Source: Kiritimatiellia bacterium
Lineage (GTDB): Bacteria > Verrucomicrobiota > Kiritimatiellia > JAAZAB01
NCBI GenBank assembly: GCA_018400335.1
Contig: JAGYMT010000062.1
Coordinates: 1 to 7,807 of the forward strand
Length of the DNA stretch: 7,807 nucleotides
Reading direction: 5' to 3'
Shown here: positions 1 through 6,369 of the stretch, piece after piece
How positions within the stretch are numbered: position 1 is the stretch's first letter
How the letters are laid out: each line of letters begins with the position of its first letter
Program-made: the position numbers and the translations under genes
Notes under the pieces: model-generated
What the model was told of the DNA's origin: nothing
Databases searched by the model: none
Seen by the model: the letters and a program-made list of their open reading frames with translations, nothing else

Positions 1-42
1 AGGCACGAAATGGGAGCAGGAACTGTGAACGCTTACAAGGTT

Positions 43-447
43 TCAGGGGGCGGTCTTCTTGACGAGTTCAAGGCGGAGCACTTCGGTTGCTGGAACAAGG
101 ATGATAGATTCCTCTGTTTTATCGGTTTTGCGTGAAGTGATTACCAGAACCTGTCCGCGGGCCTTGATATCCATGCATTTGAAGAGATTCACGCCCTGCA
201 TGCCGGAGGTCGGGCGATCCTTGAAATAAATCCGCACCTCCTGAGCATCGGAACATGCCTGGCGCGCTGCCTGCCAGGCCGCGACCCAGTCACCAGCGCG
301 TAGTTCCGTAGGCTGCGCCAGCGGCGATTTTTTTTCGCTGGTTTCGACCGGCATTATGGCGATCATGGACTTGTTCACATCATCTGCGCGCGCCATCCTG
401 TCCGCGGTTGCAAGCATCAGCAAAATAGCGATTAATAGAGTCTTCAT
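43..447 (-). CDS. Small exported protein of unknown function
   Basis: I do not recognise this family. The reading frame is open from position 564, but I place the start at the ATG at 445-447 because it begins a typical signal peptide: MKT, a hydrophobic run to about residue 15, then an ARA site before DD (cleavage after about residue 21). The resulting precursor has 134 residues. The mature part has a low-complexity stretch (about 30-50), a predicted helix containing WVAAWQAARQAC, then three predicted beta strands (VRIYF, QVLVIT, ESIILVPATEVLRLEL). Two cysteines at 65 and 91 could form a disulfide after export, which fits a periplasmic or secreted location. There is no convincing Shine-Dalgarno site; GCTGGCCCTG lies upstream. 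The gene is transcribed divergently from the sugar importer and nothing links the two functionally. The start choice and export are inferences from the sequence; function is unknown. Confidence 0.65.
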   Translation of the reverse strand: MKTLLIAILLMLATADRMARADDVNKSMIAIMPVETSEKKSPLAQPTELRAGDWVAAWQAARQACSDAQEVRIYFKDRPTSGMQGVNLFKCMDIKARGQVLVITSRKTDKTEESIILVPATEVLRLELVKKTAP

Positions 448-779
448 TTTTTTCAGGGCCAGCTTGTCATTAGTCAAACAAATATACGAAAAACGGTCAG
501 AAAACCATCCGGTTTTAACAACAGACTCTCGTGTCTTTGTATTACCGATTCTCTTGCATTTCATTCCGGTTTCTTACGCTTTCCGGCCTGAGTTGTTAAA
601 AATGAACTATAGCATAGATCCGCCCGATAGCAAGTTGTTTTTATCCTAAATTTTTTATCCTGTGTGCGCTTATTATGTGAGCATCAAGAGCATTTGATTT
701 TCCTCAACAGCAATAATTTGCAGAAATCGCCTTGCTTTAACAGCTCGTTTATGCCATGCTTTTTAACTGACGTAACTGC
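448..779. other. AT-rich divergent intergenic region
   Basis: These 332 bases separate the minus-strand exported-protein gene from the plus-strand sugar importer operon and must hold the promoters of both. They are clearly more AT-rich than the flanking genes. On the minus strand, a TATATT at 481-486 is a possible -10 element for the small gene, but I see no good -35 partner. On the plus strand, TATTAT (671-676) and an imperfect short palindrome CAGCAATAATTTGCAG (708-723) are visible, but neither is strong enough to call as promoter or operator. No hairpin followed by a U-run was seen. Open frames crossing the region show no recognisable protein. Confidence 0.5.
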
Positions 780-2438
780 ATGGTTCATGCTGTCCTCCTT
801 GGTTTATGTGCTTCATTTTGTCTGTCCATGAAAATGCAATACCAGACCGATTGCGGTGAAGGCTTACCCGGGGTTACGAATAACCCATATCCTGCCAATT
901 TGCTTGAAATGCGGGGTATCCGTAAGGAATTCCCGGGTGTGATTGCTCTCGATTATGTTGATTTGCAAGTCCAGGAGGGGGAAATTCACGCGATTTGCGG
1001 CGAAAACGGAGCTGGTAAATCAACTCTTATGGGTGTTCTGTCCGGCGTTCATCCGCATGGCTCATATTCCGGAGAGATCGTTTACCGGGGAGTGTCGGCG
1101 GCTTTTCAGAATATCCGAGCTAGCGAAAAGGCCGGGATTGTCATAATTCACCAGGAGTTGGCTCTGGTCCCTGAATTGTCTGTTACGGAAAATCTTTTTC
1201 TGGGTCATGAGGTGTCTCTGTGGGGCGTTGTGCAATGGGAGAAGGCACGAGCGTGCGCGAGAGAGTTGATGGATCGCGTTGGGCTGAATGCGAACCCGGA
1301 CACTGCCGTCAAGCATCTCGGTGTCGGCCAGCAGCAACTCGTAGAAATAGCCAAGGCGCTGGGTAAGGATGTCAGGCTCCTCATCCTCGACGAACCCACG
1401 GCGGCATTGAACGAAACTGATTCGCAGCATCTACTTGGCATCTTGCGCGGCCTTCGGGGTAATGGAATTACCTGCATCATCATCAGTCATAAGCTCAACG
1501 AGGTCCGGGAAATTGCCGATGCTATTACCATTTTGCGCGATGGCCACACCGTTGAAACCCTGCGTATGGCGGCTGGCGTGGACGAGGACCGCATTATTCG
1601 CGGCATGGTCGGTCGCCCGCTGGGCGCCCGTTTTCCCGAGCGGCATGCCAATATAGGCGAGGTCTTTTTTGAGGTGCGCGATTGGACGGTGCGGCATCCC
1701 CAGATCGCAGATCGGTTTTTGTGCAAGGGAATCGGATTCAATGTGCGTCGTGGTGAGGTTGTCGGTTTTGCCGGTCTGATGGGGGCGGGGCGAACGGAAT
1801 TGGCCCGCTCTGTTTTCGGCAGGTCGTTCGGCTTTTACGAGCGAGGCCAAATCTTCAAGAACGGGGTTGAGTTGAAGCTGCGCAATGTGGCTGATGCTAT
1901 TCGCGCGGGGATTGCCTATGTTCCGGAGGACCGCAAGACGCTGGGACTGAACCTTCTGGACAGCATAAAGGCCACCATCGTCGCAGCGAATTTGAAAGGC
2001 ATCGCGCCATCCGGCGTACTGAACCCCAATAGCGAGGCCTCTATCGCCGAGGAGTATCGTCGCATACTGCGGATAAAAACGCCGGACGTCAGCGCCGGTG
2101 TGGCCACACTGTCGGGCGGAAACCAGCAGAAGGTGGTTCTGGGCAAGTGGCTTTTCACAGGGCCGGATTTGCTCATTCTCGATGAGCCGACGCGCGGGAT
2201 TGACGTTGGTGCGAAATTCGAAATCTACAGCCTGATCCAGGATCTGTCCGCTGAGGGCAAGGGGATTATTGTCATCTCCTCCGAGCTGCCTGAGGTGCTG
2301 GGGCTTTCCGACCGCGTTTATGCCATATGTGAAGGCGCCATGACCGGCGTCCTCAGCCGCGCCGAGGCTACCCCGGAGCGGCTTATGAAACTAATGACCG
2401 CCGGCAGTTTGCGGGCGGATGTGAAAATGGAGCAATAA
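780..2438 (+). CDS. gguA: Multiple-monosaccharide ABC importer, tandem ATPase subunit (GguA/MmsA type)
   Basis: This is the ATP-hydrolysing subunit of a CUT2-family sugar importer, located at the cytoplasmic face of the membrane. It has two ATPase domains in tandem. Domain 1 has Walker A GENGAGKST (74-82), a degenerate signature LGVGQ (180-184), Walker B LLILDEP with D204/E205, and the switch histidine H237. Domain 2 has a degenerate Walker A GLMGAGRTE (332-340, no lysine), a good signature LSGGNQQK (444-451), Walker B D468/E469, and serine (S501) where the switch histidine would be. This asymmetry is usual in CUT2 ATPases and implies one main catalytic site, built from domain 1 Walker motifs and the domain 2 signature. 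The phrases around LLEMRGIRKEFPGV and HPHGSYSGEI resemble GguA. The start is uncertain: about 40 residues precede the conserved N-terminus, ATGs occur at 780, 828 and 834, and none has a clear ribosome site. The permease fusion begins 5 bases after the stop. Confidence 0.92.
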   Translation: MVHAVLLGLCASFCLSMKMQYQTDCGEGLPGVTNNPYPANLLEMRGIRKEFPGVIALDYVDLQVQEGEIHAICGENGAGKSTLMGVLSGVHPHGSYSGEIVYRGVSAAFQNIRASEKAGIVIIHQELALVPELSVTENLFLGHEVSLWGVVQWEKARACARELMDRVGLNANPDTAVKHLGVGQQQLVEIAKALGKDVRLLILDEPTAALNETDSQHLLGILRGLRGNGITCIIISHKLNEVREIADAITILRDGHTVETLRMAAGVDEDRIIRGMVGRPLGARFPERHANIGEVFFEVRDWTVRHPQIADRFLCKGIGFNVRRGEVVGFAGLMGAGRTELARSVFGRSFGFYERGQIFKNGVELKLRNVADAIRAGIAYVPEDRKTLGLNLLDSIKATIVAANLKGIAPSGVLNPNSEASIAEEYRRILRIKTPDVSAGVATLSGGNQQKVVLGKWLFTGPDLLILDEPTRGIDVGAKFEIYSLIQDLSAEGKGIIVISSELPEVLGLSDRVYAICEGAMTGVLSRAEATPERLMKLMTAGSLRADVKMEQ

Positions 2439-2443
2439 TCGGC

Positions 2444-4810
2444 ATGAAATTCCTCAAGCATATCTTTGGCGGTGATATCCGGCAGTTCGGCATGATGTTC
2501 GCCCTCGTTGCGCTGGTTCTTTTCTTCCAGGTCAGAACCGGCGGCCTGGTGCTGACGTCGGTCAACATGATGAACCTGCTCAACGGGAATGCCTATATAC
2601 TTGCGCTCGCCCTCGGCATGGTGCTGGTTATTATCGCCGGGCATATTGACTTGTCCGTGGGCTCGGTGGCGGCTTTCGCGGGACTCTTGTCCGCGATAGC
2701 CATGCGTGATTGGGGGCTGCCTCCCTGGGCGGCTGTGCTCTTGTGCCTCGCGACGGGCCTGGCCATCGGCGCGTGGCAGGGATTCTGGGTGGCTTATGTG
2801 GGTGTCCCGGCATTCGTGGTGACGCTTGCCGGTATGATGCTCTTCCGCGGGGCTAACCAGTGGCTGGGCAAATCGAACACAATTCCGGTGCCCCCTGCCA
2901 TCCAGTATCTAGGCGGCGGCTATTTGCCGGAAATTGGACCGGAGACCGCCTACAATAATCTCACGCTCTTGCTCGGACTGGTCGCGATCTTGTCTCTGGT
3001 TGCGGGGGCGCTGTGGACCCGGCATGAGGCTCGCCGCCTCGGAGCCTCCGTTATTCCCGCGGGCGCGCTGGGCTTCCGGCTGATTCTGCTTGGCGCGGCT
3101 ATTGCCTATCTAACCTATATGTTCGCGACCGGCCGGCCCGGAACATCTTTCCCTGTGTCGGGGCTCATTCTGCTCGGATTAACCATGATCTACTCTTTTC
3201 TCGCGGGGCGAACGGTCTTCGGCCGCCACGTCTATGCTGTTGGCGGAAATATCCAGGCGGCGCGGCTTTCCGGTGTCAATACTAAGCGAGTGAACTTTGT
3301 CGTGATTATGAATATGGCCGTACTCGCCGCTCTGGCGGGCTTGATGTTCGTCGGGCGGGCCACGGCTTCGGGGCCGTTCGACGGGGTGAGCTGGGAATTG
3401 GACGCAATTTCCGCCGTCTTTATTGGCGGGGCGGCCGTTTCTGGTGGAGTGGGGACTGTTGTCGGGTCATTAATCGGTGGCCTGGTTATGGCGGTTCTGA
3501 ATAACGGATTGCAACTCATGGGCGTCGGCGCCGATATGACGCAAATCATAAAGGGCCTTGTGTTGCTTATGGCTGTTGCTCTCGATGTCTACAACAAGAC
3601 ACAGGGCCGCGCTTCACTGATCGGCCGATTGCTGAGGAAAGCCCAGCCTGCGCCTTCGCCCACGGAGCAAACAGGAGAGGCTTCGCAAAAGCCGGCCACG
3701 GCAAACGGGAGATTGTCAGTAATCATTCAGGCTGTTGTGGCAATAGCCTTCTCGGCGCTGCTTGTGCTCATCTTCCGCGCGGGTGGACGAAAAGAATCGA
3801 GTCGGCATGACGGTCTGTTAACGGACGGCTTTCCAAAGAGCTCTTTCATAGGCGTAGCGATGCCGCAGAAGACTTCCGAGAACTGGGTGCTGGCCGAAAA
3901 GGTGTTCCGAGAAGGGCTTGCGGACGTCGGATACGCGTTCGATGTTCAGTTTGCGAATGGCGGCGTGCCGGAGCAGGAGAATCAGATTAATGCCATGCTG
4001 GCCAGGAATGCCAGGGTGCTTATTATCGGCGCAATTGACGGCTCGCAGCTGGGCAGCCAGCTCCGGGAGGCCAGGCGCGCCGGTGCCGTCGTTATCGCCT
4101 ATGACCGGCTGCTGGTGAACTCGCCGGATGTGGATTACTATGTCGCTTACGATAACTATAAGGTAGGCGAGCTGCAGGGTCGCGCGCTGCTCGAGGGGTT
4201 GTCCCGTCGAAAGGGGATGCCGCCATGGAACATCGAGCTGATTGCCGGCTCTCCGGATGATGCCAACAGCAGGGTATTCTTCAACGGTGCCATGAGCGTT
4301 CTCACGCCGAAAATAGATGAGGGCGCGCTGGTTGTCCGGTCGCGGCAGACAACCTTTGCGCAAGCCGCCACGCAGGGATGGAAGTCCGAAAATGCGCAGC
4401 GGCGAATGGATACTATTTTCGCCGGAACCTATGCGAAGGCGGAGCTGCACGGCATCCTCGCTCCGAACGATACTCTAGCCCGCGCCGCCTTAACTTCCGC
4501 CAAGTCGGCCGGCAGGGCGCTGCCGGTTGTCACCGGGCAGGATTCCGAGATTGAGTCGGTGAAATCAATTGTGCGCGGCGAGCAGTATTCCACCATTAAC
4601 AAGGATACCACTGCTTTGGTCCGGCATACCATCTCAATGGTCAATGACTTGCAGCAGGGTATTGCGCCGGCCGTGAACGATACGAATAGCTATAATAACG
4701 GCGTCAAGATTGTGGCCGCCTTTCTCCTTGAACCGCAGATTGTCACTCAGGAAAATGTGCGGGAAGCCTATGTCCGCGATCCGGTTCTGGGCAGGATTGT
4801 CGCTCCCTGA
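2444..4810 (+). CDS. gguB-chvE: Fused sugar ABC permease and ChvE-type binding protein (GguB-ChvE fusion)
   Basis: A single 788-residue open frame joins two subunits that are normally separate. Residues 1-389 are a complete CUT2 permease with roughly ten hydrophobic segments, the family motif GHIDLSVGS, and the cytoplasmic loop FGRHVYAVGGN leading to AARLSGVN; the permease ends at VALDVYNKTQGR. Residues about 390-423 are a polar Pro/Ala/Thr-rich linker, 424-444 form one extra hydrophobic helix, and about 466-788 are a full-length ChvE-like aldose-binding domain: IGVAMPQKTSENW, IGAIDGS, YDRL (553-556), GSPDD (602-606), TGQD (697-700) and GEQYSTINKDT (712-722). The extra helix would carry the chain from the cytoplasmic end of the permease to the periplasm, so the binding domain is tethered at its site of action. 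The ATG follows the ATPase stop by 5 bases, with GGAG at 2429-2432, so the genes are likely cotranslated. No free binding-protein gene is in the window. The likely substrates are aldoses such as galactose, glucose, arabinose or xylose, inferred from ChvE homology only. Confidence 0.9.
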   Translation: MKFLKHIFGGDIRQFGMMFALVALVLFFQVRTGGLVLTSVNMMNLLNGNAYILALALGMVLVIIAGHIDLSVGSVAAFAGLLSAIAMRDWGLPPWAAVLLCLATGLAIGAWQGFWVAYVGVPAFVVTLAGMMLFRGANQWLGKSNTIPVPPAIQYLGGGYLPEIGPETAYNNLTLLLGLVAILSLVAGALWTRHEARRLGASVIPAGALGFRLILLGAAIAYLTYMFATGRPGTSFPVSGLILLGLTMIYSFLAGRTVFGRHVYAVGGNIQAARLSGVNTKRVNFVVIMNMAVLAALAGLMFVGRATASGPFDGVSWELDAISAVFIGGAAVSGGVGTVVGSLIGGLVMAVLNNGLQLMGVGADMTQIIKGLVLLMAVALDVYNKTQGRASLIGRLLRKAQPAPSPTEQTGEASQKPATANGRLSVIIQAVVAIAFSALLVLIFRAGGRKESSRHDGLLTDGFPKSSFIGVAMPQKTSENWVLAEKVFREGLADVGYAFDVQFANGGVPEQENQINAMLARNARVLIIGAIDGSQLGSQLREARRAGAVVIAYDRLLVNSPDVDYYVAYDNYKVGELQGRALLEGLSRRKGMPPWNIELIAGSPDDANSRVFFNGAMSVLTPKIDEGALVVRSRQTTFAQAATQGWKSENAQRRMDTIFAGTYAKAELHGILAPNDTLARAALTSAKSAGRALPVVTGQDSEIESVKSIVRGEQYSTINKDTTALVRHTISMVNDLQQGIAPAVNDTNSYNNGVKIVAAFLLEPQIVTQENVREAYVRDPVLGRIVAP

Positions 4811-4836
4811 TGGCGAGATAGGATTAAATGTGGGCT

Positions 4837-4875
4837 CCGTTCCAGCGGCGGCCTCCGTGCCGCCCGATGGAACGG
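4837..4875 (+). terminator. Strong hairpin after the sugar importer operon
   Basis: Twenty-six bases past the fusion stop codon lies a long inverted repeat: CCGTTCCA (4837-4844) pairs perfectly with TGGAACGG (4868-4875), and GGCGGC (4847-4852) pairs with GCCGCC (4859-4864) around the loop CTCCGT. A small internal loop (GC against CGA) separates the two stems. The position suits the transcript 3' end. There is no U-run afterwards (CAGTGTCCC follows), so it is not a textbook intrinsic terminator; it may assist termination by another route or protect the 3' end from exonucleases. Confidence 0.55.
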
Positions 4876-4892
4876 CAGTGTCCCGGAGAAGC

Positions 4893-4991
4893 ATGTGTAG
4901 AATCAAACAATTCGCGTTGATTGGCATTGCTGTTGCCGTCACAGTGCATGTGTTGAAGGTTCGCCGGATTCAGGCGTATATTCTATCGTAA
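4893..4991 (+). CDS. Possible 32-residue single-span membrane peptide
   Basis: A short open frame starts at ATG 4893 with GGAG at 4885-4888, four bases upstream, which is one of the better plus-strand ribosome-site candidates in the window. It reads MCRIKQ, then a hydrophobic stretch FALIGIAVAVTVHVL, then a basic KVRR and a short tail ending YILS. That is the layout of a small single-span membrane protein. It lies between the operon hairpin and the convergent exporter genes. The frame also runs upstream into the end of the binding domain, where it is just an overlapping shadow. No homologue is recognised; short hydrophobic frames arise by chance, so this is tentative. Confidence 0.25.
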   Translation: MCRIKQFALIGIAVAVTVHVLKVRRIQAYILS

Positions 4992-5056
4992 TTCCGTGTG
5001 AATGCGGCACCAACGCGGAACGATGCGGGGATAAGCGAAGGCAAGAGACGCAGATA

Positions 5057-5068
5057 GGGGTGAACCCC
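5057..5068 (-). terminator. Weak short hairpin after the DevA-like gene
   Basis: Reading the minus strand, GGGG TTCA CCCC begins six bases after the TAA stop (5075-5077) of the exporter ATPase. The stem is only four GC pairs and no U-run follows (TATCTGCG), so it is at best a minor 3'-end structure. It is listed because it is the only hairpin found directly after that gene. Confidence 0.2.
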
Positions 5069-5074
5069 GATGCC

Positions 5075-6367
5075 TTACGGCTTTGCCGCTCCGGCAAGCG
5101 CGGCGAGCAGACCGGATTGCGTTCGCAAGGCATAGACTATGCGGGCGAAGATGTTCGTGATGTCGAAATAGTAATCCTGCGCGGCGCGGGACGCGCCCGG
5201 CTCCCGCTCGCAATACCTGTCGCGCAACGTTTCCATCATAGTTCCTCTGTTCCCGGTAAGCCTGGTCAGCTGCTCGATGTCATCGGCGGCGCGGGTTGTG
5301 ATGGCATCGGCTGCCGTGTTCAGGAGAAATTCAAGGCTTTCGAAGAGTGGCGCGCTCAATTCCCGAGGCGCCGTAGTCGGCGAGGAATAGAGCGAGCCGA
5401 AGCGGCGCACATCCTCATCGAGCAGGCGGACGGATTCCGAAAGCTCCTCGAGAAATTTCGCCTCGTTCGCGAGATTGGCGCAGAGCCGCCTCGCAACGAA
5501 GGTGAGTGCGTTGAAACGCAGATCGGCGATCATGGCGACTGTTTCTTGCGCAAGCGATTGGTATTCCTCGTCATTGGCGAATAGAGACGGATATCGCGAG
5601 ACCCTGCGCATGGTCTCGGCAAGTCCGGCGCTGAGCCGTTCCAGGCCGCGATGGCTTTCCTCCATCCGGCCATCCTCCAGGGTGAGGATGCGGTCGGCTA
5701 TGTCGAGTATCCGGTTATCGTGGGTGACCATGAGAATGGCGCAGCGCATTTCGCGGGCGAGCCGTTGTAGTAGTTCCACGGTCTCCCGCCCTGATTGCTT
5801 ATCGAGCGCTGCGGTCGGCTCATCGGCCATAATGATCGACGGGGCGCGGACGAGCGCCCTTGCGATGGCCACCCGTTGACGCTGCCCGCCTGAAAGCTGC
5901 GATGGATGCTTGGATGCGTGTTCGGCAAGTCCAACGCGTGCCAGCATTTCCACGGAGCGCCGACGGATCTCTGAGATCGGGAGGTCGTTGAGATGCGCGA
6001 GCCCCATTTGAACGTTCTCGCAGGCATTAAGCGAAGCGAGCAGGTTGTGGGATTGGAACACGAATCCTATCTTGTGGCGCACTATGATCCGCTCCCGGTC
6101 AGAAGCCGAGGCGAGGTTCGTTCCGCCGACTGTGATTGTTCCTGATTGTATCGAACGGAGCGCTCCGGCTAGAGTCAGCAGTGTGGTCTTGCCGGCACCA
6201 GACGGGCCCATGATGATCGCGATTTCACCTGGATGGAAATCCACGCTGATATAATGAAGAACCTCGCGACGGGCATCACCCTCGCCGAAGGCGTGGCATA
6301 GTCCGCTTATGGAGATCAGCGGTTCACTCGCCGTCACTCCAACGTTGCTGGATTCTCCCGCATTCAT
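5075..6367 (-). CDS. devA: DevA-like ABC exporter ATPase with extra helical C-terminal domain
   Basis: Residues about 17-235 form a complete ATPase of the DevA/LolD/MacB type: Walker A GPSGAGKTT (54-62), Q-loop Q105, signature LSGGQ (158-162), Walker B IIMADEP (D182, E183), D-loop ALD and switch histidine H216. In DevBCA systems this subunit powers export through an inner-membrane DevC permease, a periplasmic adaptor and an outer-membrane channel. The protein has 430 residues, while DevA-type ATPases usually end near 220-250. The extra part (about 236-430) is almost wholly helical and soluble, with heptad-like leucines, and its end (DDIEQLTRL, METLRDRY, DYYFDITNIFARIVYALRTQ) resembles the three-helix pattern of PhoU-like domains. 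That resemblance is my inference by eye. The start ATG lies two bases after the devC stop and is supported by a GGAGG site. The hydrolysis role is secure; the exported cargo is unknown. Confidence 0.88.
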   Translation of the reverse strand: MNAGESSNVGVTASEPLISISGLCHAFGEGDARREVLHYISVDFHPGEIAIIMGPSGAGKTTLLTLAGALRSIQSGTITVGGTNLASASDRERIIVRHKIGFVFQSHNLLASLNACENVQMGLAHLNDLPISEIRRRSVEMLARVGLAEHASKHPSQLSGGQRQRVAIARALVRAPSIIMADEPTAALDKQSGRETVELLQRLAREMRCAILMVTHDNRILDIADRILTLEDGRMEESHRGLERLSAGLAETMRRVSRYPSLFANDEEYQSLAQETVAMIADLRFNALTFVARRLCANLANEAKFLEELSESVRLLDEDVRRFGSLYSSPTTAPRELSAPLFESLEFLLNTAADAITTRAADDIEQLTRLTGNRGTMMETLRDRYCEREPGASRAAQDYYFDITNIFARIVYALRTQSGLLAALAGAAKP

Positions 6368-6369
6368 GG

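Noticed and set aside
448..564. The 39-codon upstream extension of the small minus-strand gene
   Set aside because: It would place polar, basic sequence before a clear signal peptide; the internal ATG at 447 gives a normal exported precursor.
356..649. A 97-codon plus-strand open frame antisense to the small exported-protein gene and into the intergenic region
   Set aside because: Its first part mirrors the signal-peptide region of the minus-strand gene, it resembles no known family, and it has no ribosome site; it is best explained as a shadow frame.
635..760. Possible sigma-70 promoter elements and an imperfect palindrome (708-723) upstream of the importer operon
   Set aside because: No -35/-10 pair had both acceptable matches and 16-18 base spacing, and the palindrome is short and imperfect.
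3818..4450. A 210-codon minus-strand open frame opposite the binding domain
   Set aside because: It lies entirely antisense to a strongly conserved ChvE-like domain and shows no recognisable motif; long antisense frames are common in GC-rich coding DNA.
5082..5100. Inverted repeat CTTTGCCG/CGGCAAG as a terminator for the DevA-like gene
   Set aside because: It lies inside the last codons of the gene, in the Ala-rich C-terminus, and has no U-run after it.
5060..5584. A 174-codon plus-strand open frame opposite the end of the DevA-like gene
   Set aside because: It is antisense to the ATPase C-terminal domain, with Arg/Gly-rich composition typical of a shadow frame.
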